A stretch of 64,000 nt of DNA from assembly GCF_003843835.1 (NCBI RefSeq), contig NZ_RKQL01000003.1, positions 102,351-166,350 of the forward strand, read 5' to 3'. Shown piece by piece: positions 10,400 through 17,716 of the stretch. The DNA comes from Tibeticola sediminis. GTDB taxonomy: Bacteria; Pseudomonadota; Gammaproteobacteria; Burkholderiales; Burkholderiaceae_C. The position numbers were made by a program, and so were the translations under genes. The notes under the pieces were generated by a model that worked only from the letters and a program-made list of their open reading frames with translations, was not told the origin of the DNA and did no database searches. Within the stretch, counting starts at the first letter, position 1. The number at the start of each line of letters is the position of its first letter.

Positions 10400-11104
10400 T
10401 CACACCGCCTGCAAGGCTTGGAGGTTCTTGATGCGGTAGACCCGGCCTTGTTTGTCGAGCGGCTCGATGATGCCCTCGCGGACCAGCGCGCTGATCTCGC
10501 GGCTGACGGTCTCGAGTTTGAGGTCGAGCATGGCGCCCATGTCTTCACGCGCGAACAGCGTCGCGATCTCGGCATTGGTCGGGCTGCGCATTTTGAGCAC
10601 GAAGTGCGCGACCCGCTGGCGCGCGGTGCCGAAGTTGAGGTCTGCGAGCCAGTCGTCGGCTTCCTTGAGCGCGTGGTGCCACTTTTCCATCAAGCGCTTG
10701 TGCAGCCGGGCCGAGTGCGTCCCCAGGCGCTGGATGACCGAAATCGGGATCCGGCACACCGACACATCCGTCAGCGCCACGGCGTCGCTGTCGTAACGCT
10801 GCGAGGCCAGGGCCTCGAGCCCCGCCACATCGCCCGCGCGAAGCACCCGCACGATGCGCTGGCGGCCGTCGGGCGTCACCCGCACCAGCTTGATCATGCC
10901 GGTGCGCACGGTGAAGATCCCCATGGCCGGTGCACCCTCGGTATAGAGCACCGTGCCCGCCCGGATGTCCAGATCGTCGATGGGTGCGTGGATGAGGCCG
11001 AAATCCTCCTCATTGAGGTCGGCAAACAACACCATGTCACGGATGCCGCAGCTGCGGCAGTCCGCAGTCCCTTTCCAGGCAGATTCGGTTTTGATCGGGA
11101 TCAT
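10400..11104 (-). CDS. Crp/Fnr-family transcription regulator
   Basis: 234-residue regulator with an N-terminal cyclic-nucleotide-binding-like beta barrel (about 25-140) and a C-terminal helix-turn-helix. The recognition helix reads LETVSREISALVREG, with the E-x-x-S-R pattern of FNR, which contacts TTGAT half-sites. Near the N-terminus is CRSCGIRD (Cys16, Cys19); a full FNR iron-sulfur cluster needs four cysteines, so only part of the ligand set is evident. It could be a redox sensor with fewer ligands, or a non-cluster member of the family. It converges on cbbO with a 23-base gap and lies beside sulfur-oxidation genes whose promoter regions hold FNR-like palindromes. Confidence 0.9.
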   Translation of the reverse strand: MIPIKTESAWKGTADCRSCGIRDMVLFADLNEEDFGLIHAPIDDLDIRAGTVLYTEGAPAMGIFTVRTGMIKLVRVTPDGRQRIVRVLRAGDVAGLEALASQRYDSDAVALTDVSVCRIPISVIQRLGTHSARLHKRLMEKWHHALKEADDWLADLNFGTARQRVAHFVLKMRSPTNAEIATLFAREDMGAMLDLKLETVSREISALVREGIIEPLDKQGRVYRIKNLQALQAV

Positions 11105-11180
11105 GGGGGTTGGATGTGGGGCAAAGCGGGGCAGCGCTGGATTCTCGCACGAGCCCCACCCGCCTCGCCCGTGATGTCAA

Positions 11181-11226
11181 TTTTGATAGCAACAAAGACC
11201 CATTTCACGCCGGCATTCGGCCAAAA
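11181..11226 (+). repeat. dispersed intergenic repeat A, copy 1
   Basis: Core CATTTCACGCCGG preceded by TTTTGATAGCAACAAAGAC and followed by CATTCGGCCAAAA. The same layout recurs at 35138, 38901, 46287 and, inverted, 50962. It lies between the start of the Crp/Fnr-type gene and the 3' end of the thioredoxin-fold gene. Nothing else is seen in this 155-base gap except the adjacent terminator. Confidence 0.7.
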
Positions 11227-11231
11227 TGGGC

Positions 11232-11252
11232 AAAAAACCCGCCCCAAGCGGG
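11232..11252 (-). terminator. Rho-independent terminator of the thioredoxin/MBL operon
   Basis: On the minus strand CCCGC-TTGGG-GCGGG is followed by six T's, 8 bases past the stop codon of the thioredoxin-fold gene. It would end the two-gene transcript coming from 12.7 kb. Confidence 0.85.
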
Positions 11253-11259
11253 CGTGCGC

Positions 11260-11760
11260 TCAGCGCCCCCGGACGGCGGCACGCGCCTGGCGCAGCCGCT
11301 CATCGAGGTAGGCAGCGTAAAAGTCGGGCAAATAGCCGCCGACGAGCCGCTCGGCCACCTCGACCCCGCCGCGGCCGAAAAACAGCACCGTCGGCGCGAC
11401 ACGAACCGCCCACCGGTTGGCCAGATCGTCGTGCGTCGTGGGCTTGCCGTCGAAGTCGAGCACCGGGCGGCGGCTGCGTTTGTCGACCTGGACGAGCTCG
11501 ATCCGCCCTTCGGCATACATCGGGCCGAGGTAGTGGTCCCGCGCCACCACACAGAAGGGGCAACCTTCGAGACTGACCATCACCACCAGCGGCTCGCCGC
11601 GTCGCAGCGCCTGCACGAGCGAGGCCCGCAGGTCGCTGGCGGGCTGCAGCAGAAGATGCTCGGCCTGCGCGATCCGCAGGGCGCCCAGCCCCGCAGCCGC
11701 GGCCAGCCACCATTCCCGCCGGCGCATGGTCCAGCCCAACAGGCTCGAACGCATGCTCAT
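11260..11760 (-). CDS. exported thioredoxin-fold protein with CPFC motif
   Basis: 166-residue protein. ATG at 11760 overlaps the stop of the upstream metallo-beta-lactamase gene as ATGA, so translation is coupled. Residues 12-33 (MRRREWWLAAAAGLGALRIAQA) look like a signal peptide. The redox motif EGCPFC puts Cys67 and Cys70 at the active site, followed by LVQVDKRSRRPVLDFDG and the cis-Pro segment RVAPTVLFF, as in thioredoxin-like SoxS/SoxW-type proteins that reduce periplasmic cysteines. The partner may be the metallohydrolase encoded with it or a sulfur-carrying protein. Function beyond thiol redox chemistry is not established. Confidence 0.85.
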   Translation of the reverse strand: MSMRSSLLGWTMRRREWWLAAAAGLGALRIAQAEHLLLQPASDLRASLVQALRRGEPLVVMVSLEGCPFCVVARDHYLGPMYAEGRIELVQVDKRSRRPVLDFDGKPTTHDDLANRWAVRVAPTVLFFGRGGVEVAERLVGGYLPDFYAAYLDERLRQARAAVRGR

Positions 11761-12746
11761 TTGGATTCGCGCTCCATGAGCAAATAGGTGTTGTAGGCAT
11801 TCATGCGGTTGGCCACCTTGAACAGCGGCAGCGCCTCGAAGGCCGACCAATCGGTCGCCTCATAAGCGGACTCGAATGGTTCGAGATTGCGCGCCGCCTC
11901 ACCCATCGTCTTGCGCAGATAAGCCAGATAGTCGCGCGTGAGCTGCATGTCCTTGCGCGGTTCGGCAGACAGCGGACCGTGGCCCGGCACGACGACCGTC
12001 GCATCGAATCCGAGCAAAACATCGAGCGCCTGGATCCAGTGACCGCTGTCGGCCTGTCCCACGAAGGGAATGCGGCTGCGAAACACCAAATCGCCCGCAA
12101 ACAGCAGCCGCTCGGACGGCACGTACACCGCGAGGTCCTCGGGCGTATGCGCGGGGCCGAGGTGTTTGATGACGAAGTCCACGCCGCCGAGTCGCAGACG
12201 CCGCTCGTCGTCGACCCACTCGTCGGGTGGCACCAAGCGGGTGTTCTCGTCGATCCACGGCGCCAAGTCTTGCCGTGAAGCCTCCAGCCGCAGCCGCGCC
12301 GTCTCCGAATTGAGGTATTCGCGCGCAGCGCGATGCGCCACGATGCGCGCGCCCGCCTTCTGGAAGGCCTGCAAACCATAAATATGGTCCGCGTGATAGT
12401 GCGTCACGATCACCCACTTCACCGGCTGGGGCGTGATCTTGGCGATCTCCGCCATCAAACGCTCGGCCAGCGCCGGCGAGCCCAGCGCGTCGATCACCAC
12501 CACGCCTTCGGGCGTCACGACGAAACCGGCGTTGGAAATGAAATTCTGGTTCGCACTCGACCCCAGCGCCGACACCCCCTCGACATACCAAGCCGAAGGC
12601 GTCACCTGCACCGGCTTCATCGGCACGAGATCGGCGGCCTGCGCGAGCGCCGGCAGCAGCGCGGTGAACGCAAAACTCAAGAACAGACCGAGCCGGATCG
12701 AGACGCGCCTCAACGCCTGGGCGCAACAGAAAAATCCATCGTTCAC
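11757..12746 (-). CDS. exported metallo-beta-lactamase-fold hydrolase (SoxH-like)
   Basis: 329 residues from GTG at 12746, chosen because GGAG lies 7 bases upstream and a signal peptide follows (LGLFLSFAFTALLPALAQA, cleavage near residue 37). The frame is open further upstream but runs antisense into yeeE. The metal site THYHADH is at residues 115-121, with later ligands in GPAHTPED, LFAGDLVF and VVPGHGP, so two metal ions are expected. The sequence resembles SoxH and quinoprotein-linked metallohydrolases found beside sulfur or alcohol oxidation genes, whose substrates are poorly known. It forms a two-gene operon with the thioredoxin-fold gene and is divergent from a sulfur transporter. Confidence 0.87.
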   Translation of the reverse strand: MNDGFFCCAQALRRVSIRLGLFLSFAFTALLPALAQAADLVPMKPVQVTPSAWYVEGVSALGSSANQNFISNAGFVVTPEGVVVIDALGSPALAERLMAEIAKITPQPVKWVIVTHYHADHIYGLQAFQKAGARIVAHRAAREYLNSETARLRLEASRQDLAPWIDENTRLVPPDEWVDDERRLRLGGVDFVIKHLGPAHTPEDLAVYVPSERLLFAGDLVFRSRIPFVGQADSGHWIQALDVLLGFDATVVVPGHGPLSAEPRKDMQLTRDYLAYLRKTMGEAARNLEPFESAYEATDWSAFEALPLFKVANRMNAYNTYLLMERESK

Positions 12747-12797
12747 GTATTCACTCCAAAAGGTGTTGCGGCTTGGGGTCGCTGCACCGCACAAAGC

Positions 12798-12811
12798 TTG
12801 ACCGGGGTCAA
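12798..12811. promoter_or_regulatory. FNR-like palindrome between MBL and yeeE genes
   Basis: TTGAC-CGGG-GTCAA is a perfect 14-base palindrome in the 127-base divergent region. Its layout is that of an FNR/CRP-superfamily operator (TTGAT-N4-ATCAA) with one change per half. The regulator encoded at 10400-11104 has an FNR-type recognition helix and is the obvious candidate, but binding is inferred. Confidence 0.55.
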
Positions 12812-12873
12812 CATCGCTCCCGTCCCCGGGGCTAGCATTTCCATCATTATTTCCGGAATCATCGAAACACACC

Positions 12874-13971
12874 ATGGCGCTCGCAAACTGGATCGAAACC
12901 TGGGGTGAAGGAACGGTGCTCGCCGTCGGGGGCATCGTGATCGGCGCCCTCTTCGGATTTCTCGCACAACGCTCGCGCTTCTGCTTGCGTTCGGCGGTCA
13001 TCGAGTTCTGGCACGGTCATTTCGGCGAAAAGCTCGCGGTTTGGCTGCTGACGTTTTCGGCCGCCGTCGTAGGCGTGCAGTCGCTCATCTTGCTCGGCGC
13101 GCTCGACGTCGGCAGCGCGCGTCAGCTCGCCTCGCGTGGCAGCCTCTCGGGCGCCTTGATCGGCGGCCTCCTCTTTGGCATGGGCATGATCATGACGCGC
13201 GGCTGCGCCAGCCGTCTGCTGGTGCTGTCGGCCAACGGGAACCTGCGCGCGCTGCTCTCCGGCTTGATTTTTGCGGTCACCGCGCAGGCGGCCCTCGGGG
13301 GGGCGCTCTCGCCGCTGCGCGAAAGCATCAGCAGCTGGTGGATCGTCGAAGGCGGTTCGTCTCGTGACCTGCTGGCCCTGACCGGGGTTGGACATTTCGG
13401 TGGCTGGTTGTTTGGTGGTGTGTGGGCGGCTGCAGCCCTGTTTTTCGGTCTGCGCAGCGTTGGTGGAACCTGGAAGTGGGTCGGCGGCATCGGTGTGGGC
13501 TTGAGCGTGGCAGCCGCTTGGTGGTTCTCCTATGCCGTGGCCCAGAACTCTTTTGAGAGCGTGCGCATCCAGGGCCTGACCTTCAGTGGCCCCTCGGCCG
13601 AGTGGCTGATGCGCGTGCTGGTTCGGCCGGCTCCGCCGATCGGCTTCGACTTTGGCTTGATGCCCGGGGTTTTCCTCGGCTCCCTCATCGGCGCGCTGAT
13701 CGGGCGCGACTTCAAGGTCGAGGGCTTCAAAGACGGCTACAGCATGCACCGCTACATCATCGGGGCGGTCTTGATGGGCTTTGGCTCCATGCTCGCCGGC
13801 GGCTGCGCGGTCGGCGCAGGCGTCACCGGGGGCGCGATCTTCGCCCTCACGGCCTGGGTCGCGCTCGTCGGCATGTGGCTGGGCGGCGGACTCATGGACT
13901 GGCTGCTCGACCAAAAGCTCGCCCAAGTGCAGTTCTGGCAACACCGTGCCACGCCCGCCGTCGCCCCCTGA
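12874..13971 (+). CDS. YeeE/YedE family sulfur-compound transporter
   Basis: 365-residue membrane protein with about nine to ten hydrophobic segments. Three conserved cysteine motifs of the YeeE/YedE (TsuA) family are present: RSRFCLRS (Cys37), MTRGCASR (Cys111) and AGGCAVGAG (Cys311). In TsuA-type proteins these cysteines pass thiosulfate or another sulfur group through the membrane. It starts at ATG 12874, divergent from the SoxH-like gene, and is followed after 74 bases by a diheme cytochrome gene on the same strand. Here it may import or export thiosulfate, sulfide or a persulfide-like group; the direction is unknown. Confidence 0.92.
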   Translation: MALANWIETWGEGTVLAVGGIVIGALFGFLAQRSRFCLRSAVIEFWHGHFGEKLAVWLLTFSAAVVGVQSLILLGALDVGSARQLASRGSLSGALIGGLLFGMGMIMTRGCASRLLVLSANGNLRALLSGLIFAVTAQAALGGALSPLRESISSWWIVEGGSSRDLLALTGVGHFGGWLFGGVWAAAALFFGLRSVGGTWKWVGGIGVGLSVAAAWWFSYAVAQNSFESVRIQGLTFSGPSAEWLMRVLVRPAPPIGFDFGLMPGVFLGSLIGALIGRDFKVEGFKDGYSMHRYIIGAVLMGFGSMLAGGCAVGAGVTGGAIFALTAWVALVGMWLGGGLMDWLLDQKLAQVQFWQHRATPAVAP

Positions 13972-14045
13972 ACTCAGACTCGTTCGGGCACGCTCGTTTC
14001 TGACCCATGAGCGCTTTGCGCGCATCCACTCATTGAGGCTTCATC

Positions 14046-14657
14046 ATGCAGATTGACCGCTTTTCCCCGTTGGTCGCAGCCGCTGTCTTGGCGCTCTTTG
14101 CCGCCGCGCCCGCCCTAGGCGAAACCGACGCCGCCACACTGGCGACGCAACGTTGCGCCGTCTGTCATGGCGCCCGAGGCGAAAGCAGCAACGAGCAATT
14201 CCCTCAGTTGGCCGGCCAAAACGCCCGCTACCTCAGCAAACAGTTGCACGACTTTGCCAGCGGCGCCCGCACGCACGTGGCGATGAACGTGATCGCCCGA
14301 GAGCTGAGCGGGGAACAGATCGAGGCCTTGGCTCAGCACTATGAACGGCTCAAGCCGCAGGCGCACCCCGGCACCGACCCCTTGCTGGCCAACGTCGGGC
14401 GCTACATCTGGGAACGGGGCAACCCGTACACGCGGGTTCCGGCGTGCACGTCTTGCCACAAGGAAGCCGGGCTGGGCAACGCCCAACTGCCCCGGCTCGC
14501 AGGACAGAATCCGCGGTACGTGATGAACCAGCTCCAACGCTTCCACGCGCGAGAGCGGCAAAACGACGCAGGTCCCATGGCTTATGTGACCAGCGGTCTG
14601 TCCGAACTCGAAATGCGCGCGGTGGCCGAATACATTGGCGGTTTGGGGCGGAACTGA
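14046..14657 (+). CDS. periplasmic diheme cytochrome c4
   Basis: 203 residues with a signal peptide (to about residue 25, ending PALGE) and two heme-binding motifs: CAVCH at 37-41 and CTSCH at 134-138. The two halves repeat the cytochrome c4 pattern FPQLAGQNARYLSKQL / LPRLAGQNPRYVMNQL. TTGAGG upstream of ATG 14046 is a good ribosome-binding site. Cytochrome c4 carries electrons from periplasmic or membrane donors to terminal oxidases; here it probably accepts electrons from sulfur oxidation. It is probably co-transcribed with the YeeE-type gene and converges on a second c4 gene. Confidence 0.95.
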   Translation: MQIDRFSPLVAAAVLALFAAAPALGETDAATLATQRCAVCHGARGESSNEQFPQLAGQNARYLSKQLHDFASGARTHVAMNVIARELSGEQIEALAQHYERLKPQAHPGTDPLLANVGRYIWERGNPYTRVPACTSCHKEAGLGNAQLPRLAGQNPRYVMNQLQRFHARERQNDAGPMAYVTSGLSELEMRAVAEYIGGLGRN

Positions 14658-14719
14658 GCGCGCGCCCAGCCGAGCCGAACATCCAGCTGTGGAGCCAGCC
14701 AGCGGCGCGCGAATCTGCG

Positions 14720-15319
14720 TCACAGGCCGCTGACGTATTCCGCCACGGCGGCCATCTCCAGCGGCGTCATTTTCTCGACGATGGTGTGCATGACCGCGTT
14801 GTCGTTGGTGCGCTCGCGGGTGTGGAACTGCTTGAGCTGGCTTTCGACGTAACCGGCATACTGGCCCGCCAGGCGCGGCAGCGATGCGGTGCCCAACCCA
14901 GCCGGGCCATGGCAGCTGGCGCAGGCCGGAACGCCACTGAATTTATTGCCATGCAGATACAGGTATTTGCCCACCGCAGCCAATTCCGGGTCTTTCGGCG
15001 GCTCGGGCTGGACTTTCTGCTTCTCGAAATACTTGCCCAAGGCCACCATGTCTTCGGAGCTGAGCTTGGCCACCATCTCGCCCATCGCCGTGCTCTTGCG
15101 TTTGCCGGACTTGAAGGCTTCGAGCTGTTTGGCGATGTACTCGGCGTGTTGGCCGGCCAAGCGCGGAAACACTTCGCTCGAAGACTCACCCTCGGCACCG
15201 TGGCAGACGAAACACACGCCATTGACGATCTTCTTGGCGCGGGCTTCGTCACTCTGGGCGTGGGCGGACAGCGCCAACATGGCCATCGCTGCGGCGAAGA
15301 AGCGGTTGAACCGTCGCAT
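14720..15319 (-). CDS. second periplasmic diheme cytochrome c4
   Basis: 199 residues from ATG at 15319 with signal peptide MRRFNRFFAAAMAMLALSAHAQ and heme motifs CFVCH (36-40) and CASCH in the second half. FPRLAGQHAEYIAKQLEAF and LPRLAGQYAGYVESQLKQF show the internal duplication of cytochrome c4. It is clearly related to the convergent cytochrome at 14046 but differs enough not to be a recent copy. It lies downstream of fccAB on the same strand, beyond a terminator-like hairpin, so it may be expressed partly by readthrough as an electron acceptor for flavocytochrome c. Confidence 0.95.
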   Translation of the reverse strand: MRRFNRFFAAAMAMLALSAHAQSDEARAKKIVNGVCFVCHGAEGESSSEVFPRLAGQHAEYIAKQLEAFKSGKRKSTAMGEMVAKLSSEDMVALGKYFEKQKVQPEPPKDPELAAVGKYLYLHGNKFSGVPACASCHGPAGLGTASLPRLAGQYAGYVESQLKQFHTRERTNDNAVMHTIVEKMTPLEMAAVAEYVSGL

Positions 15320-15351
15320 GTTTATATGCTCACTCAGTGAAATAAATCTGA

Positions 15352-15383
15352 AAGAAAAGCGCCGCTCGGTCAGCAAGCGGCGC
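15352..15383 (-). terminator. terminator after fccB
   Basis: On the minus strand GCGCCGCT-N9-AGCGGCGC is followed by TTTTCTTT. It lies about 60 bases beyond the fccB stop and about 30 bases before the start of the second c4 gene, so it separates or attenuates expression of the cytochrome from fccAB. Confidence 0.8.
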
Positions 15384-15443
15384 ATGGCGCTCGTCCTGAT
15401 CGGGCGCGGCCAGCGATGACGATCGCCGCAGGCCCGAGCGGGA

Positions 15444-16724
15444 TCATCCCAGCGTGTCCGCCCAGATGTTACGCGCCCAGCCGAGTGCGTAACGACCTTC
15501 CAACTCGCTCGCGGCCTTGGAGATGCCACCGGAATCAGGCACGGTGAGCATGGTCTTCTTCTCAGCGTCGTAGCGGTGCACGCTGGCGACATGCACGGCA
15601 TCCTCGTCGGTCACGAAGCTGTAGCAGGTGTTGTTGTAAATCGGCAGGCTAGGCACCGGCTTGCCGCTGAGCAGCGCCACGACGGCGGCGGCACAGGTCT
15701 TGCCGTGCTGATTGGCCATGTGCCCGGACTTGGGCATGCCCGGCGCGATCTGGATCGAGTCGCCAATCACATGCACGTTCTTCGCGGCTTTCGATTCGAA
15801 GGTCAGGAAGTCCACCTCACACCAACGCTTGTTGGCCGTCGCCAGACCCGTCTTCACCGCGATGTCGCCCGCACGCATGCTCGGCACCACGTTCGCAACG
15901 CTGGCCTTGAAATCGTCGTTGAACTCGAACTTGAGCGTGCGCGTCGCGGCATCGACGTCGGTGACGCGGTGCTTGGGCCGGTATTCGATCATCCCGTCGT
16001 AGTGCTCTTTCCAGGCCTTGAGGAACAAGCCCTTCTTGGACTGGATGTCATCGTTGGCGTCGAAGATCACCACCTTGCTCTTGGGCTTGGCGCGCTTGAA
16101 ATAATTGGCCACCATGCAGGCGCGCTCATACGGGCCCGGCGGGCAGCGGTAGGGCGCGAGCGGAATGGCGAGCGCGTAGACGCCGCCGTCGGGCATGGCT
16201 TCGAGCTGCTTGCGCAGCGCCACCGTCTGCGGACCGGCTTTCCATGAATGCAGCACCTGCTCCTGCGCGCCGGGCTTAGCCATGCCCGGCAGGGTTTCCC
16301 ACATGAAGTCCACGCCGGGGGAGACGATCAAGCGGTCGTAGGGCAGTGTGTTGCCGCCGGCCAAGCGCACCTGCCGCTTGTCCACGTCGATGGCCTCGAC
16401 GCGGTCGCGCACCAGCGTCACGCCGTGCTTCTTCACGAGGTTGTCATAGGTGATGGTGATGTCATCCATCGACTTCAACCCGGCCAGCACCAGGTTGGAA
16501 ATCGGGCAAGAGATGAATGTGGGGTTGGGCTCGACGAGCGTGACGTCCACCCCGCCCTCGGACCACATCCGGACATACTTCGCCGCGGTCGCCCCCCCGT
16601 AGCCGCCACCGATGACCACGACCTTGGGCTTGTTGCCGCCGACGCTCGCGCATCCGCCAAACAGCGTGGCGCTGGCCAACACGGAACCGGCCGCGACCCC
16701 TTGTACAAATTGACGACGTTTCAT
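15444..16724 (-). CDS. fccB: flavocytochrome c sulfide dehydrogenase, flavoprotein subunit
   Basis: 426-residue FAD protein that oxidises sulfide to sulfur or polysulfide in the periplasm, passing electrons to the cytochrome subunit FccA. A twin-arginine signal begins MKRRQFVQG. The FAD-binding VVVIGGGYGGATAAKYV is at residues 35-51; the redox cysteines are in TFISCPISN (Cys73) and PYRCPPGPYERACM (Cys194), and VIGDSIQIAPGMPKSGHMAN binds flavin near the C-terminus. ATG 16724 has GAGGAG upstream and lies 17 bases after fccA. The signal region contains LFGGCAS (Cys25), so lipid attachment after export is possible. Homologues are also called SoxF. Confidence 0.95.
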   Translation of the reverse strand: MKRRQFVQGVAAGSVLASATLFGGCASVGGNKPKVVVIGGGYGGATAAKYVRMWSEGGVDVTLVEPNPTFISCPISNLVLAGLKSMDDITITYDNLVKKHGVTLVRDRVEAIDVDKRQVRLAGGNTLPYDRLIVSPGVDFMWETLPGMAKPGAQEQVLHSWKAGPQTVALRKQLEAMPDGGVYALAIPLAPYRCPPGPYERACMVANYFKRAKPKSKVVIFDANDDIQSKKGLFLKAWKEHYDGMIEYRPKHRVTDVDAATRTLKFEFNDDFKASVANVVPSMRAGDIAVKTGLATANKRWCEVDFLTFESKAAKNVHVIGDSIQIAPGMPKSGHMANQHGKTCAAAVVALLSGKPVPSLPIYNNTCYSFVTDEDAVHVASVHRYDAEKKTMLTVPDSGGISKAASELEGRYALGWARNIWADTLG

Positions 16725-16741
16725 GCTCGATCTCCTCGTTC

Positions 16742-17047
16742 TTATTTCTTCAGTGCCGCGAAATAGCCAGCCAGTTGCTGGAGCTGCTCATCGGAATAGC
16801 CTTTGGCAATCTGATGCATCAGCGTCGCCGGCTTGCGCCCGGTCTTGAAGTCGAGCAATTTTTTCAGCAACTCGTCCTGTTTCTGCCCGGCGAGGGACTC
16901 CATGCCCTTCTCCGCAACACCGTGGGTGCCGTGGCAGTTGGCACACGCGGCAGCCCAGCTCCGCAGTTGCACCGCGTCGGCCGGCTGTGCCTGGGCCACG
17001 CCCAAACCTGCAGCCAGCGCCAAGGCTCCAGCAATCCATGTCTTCAT
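16742..17047 (-). CDS. fccA: flavocytochrome c sulfide dehydrogenase, cytochrome subunit (monoheme)
   Basis: 101-residue c-type cytochrome with signal peptide (MKTWIAGALALAAGLGVAQA) and a single heme site CANCH at residues 35-39; the axial Met is probably in PATLMHQIAKGYS. AAGGAG precedes ATG 17047, which decides the start against a longer open frame. It accepts electrons from FccB and hands them to soluble cytochromes such as the c4 proteins encoded next door. The monoheme form is as in Thiobacillus-type FccA; purple sulfur bacteria have a diheme version. It is the first gene of the fccAB operon, 174 bases downstream of the ArsR gene. Confidence 0.92.
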   Translation of the reverse strand: MKTWIAGALALAAGLGVAQAQPADAVQLRSWAAACANCHGTHGVAEKGMESLAGQKQDELLKKLLDFKTGRKPATLMHQIAKGYSDEQLQQLAGYFAALKK

Positions 17048-17128
17048 CGTCGCTCCTTCGGTTGATCGTTTTCGTTCGCCCAAACGCCCAACGGCGTTCG
17101 GCCTACCCCTGATCGGGCGCACAATGCC

Positions 17129-17142
17129 CTGATCTATATCAG
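17129..17142. promoter_or_regulatory. FNR-like palindrome upstream of fccA
   Basis: CTGAT-CTAT-ATCAG is a perfect-arm 14-base palindrome about 82 bases before the fccA start. It keeps the GAT/ATC core of the FNR consensus with C/G instead of T/A at the ends. It has the same layout as the site at 12798. An AT-rich patch (17150-17170) lies further upstream and could instead bind the ArsR protein encoded next to it. Confidence 0.45.
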
Positions 17143-17221
17143 CGCTTTGCGAATCAATCATAAATTTTCGTCACTACCGTGACAGCCCGGGAAAACCCGC
17201 CTGCGCCACGTCAGCGCAACG

Positions 17222-17596
17222 TCAGGCTGACGTCGATTTTTCGCCGCCGGGTCCGTCGTCGATCTGACTTTCGATGGCGATTTGAGTGCAAACCGCGCGA
17301 CACAGACTGGCCACCCGGTCATCGATGATCCGGTAATAAATCTGCACCCCTTCGCGCCGCTTGCCAAGGACGCCGGCCTGGTAGAGCGTGTTGAGGTGCT
17401 GCGACATATTCGGCTGCGTCGCATCGATCTCTCGAAGCAACTCGCCCACGTTCTTCTCCCCGTTGCACAAGCTGCTGATGATCTTGAGCCGCATCGGGGC
17501 CGACATGACCCGAAAAACTTCCGCAGCAAGCTCGAACACCTGATCGGACTCGCTGTAGGACGGGGTGGTATCCGGCGTCTTCGTGGATTTGGACAT
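17222..17596 (-). CDS. ArsR-family regulator, probably of fccAB
   Basis: 124 residues from ATG 17596 (GAGAG upstream). The winged helix-turn-helix is clear: MSAPMRLKIISSLCNGEKNVGELL, then the recognition helix region TQPNMSQHLNTLYQAGVLGKRREG and the wing VQIYYRI. Cysteines at 44, 99 and 103 (SLCNGE, SLCRAVC) could form a thiol switch. Sulfur oxidisers commonly use ArsR-type persulfide sensors to derepress sulfide-oxidising genes, but Cys44 does not line up with the first sensing Cys of SqrR/BigR, so a different arrangement or metal binding is possible. It precedes fccAB on the same strand. Confidence 0.9.
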   Translation of the reverse strand: MSKSTKTPDTTPSYSESDQVFELAAEVFRVMSAPMRLKIISSLCNGEKNVGELLREIDATQPNMSQHLNTLYQAGVLGKRREGVQIYYRIIDDRVASLCRAVCTQIAIESQIDDGPGGEKSTSA

Positions 17597-17716
17597 GGCT
17601 CTCAGTCGGTCGAGTCTACGAACCGTACGGCGGTGCATTTTCATACAAAACCCGAAATGTGCACGAGATTGGCCGAGGCGCAAACGGCGCCCCACCGCTT
17701 CCTATCGAAGCCGATT

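Noticed and set aside
15320..15351. Separate promoter for the second cytochrome c4 gene
   Set aside because: Only about 30 bases lie between the terminator and the start codon and no convincing -35/-10 pair was found.
16742..17047. Diheme form of FccA
   Set aside because: Only one CxxCH occurs and the protein is 101 residues.
17222..17596. Plain SqrR/BigR orthologue
   Set aside because: Cys44 does not align with the first sensing Cys of those proteins, so orthology was not claimed.
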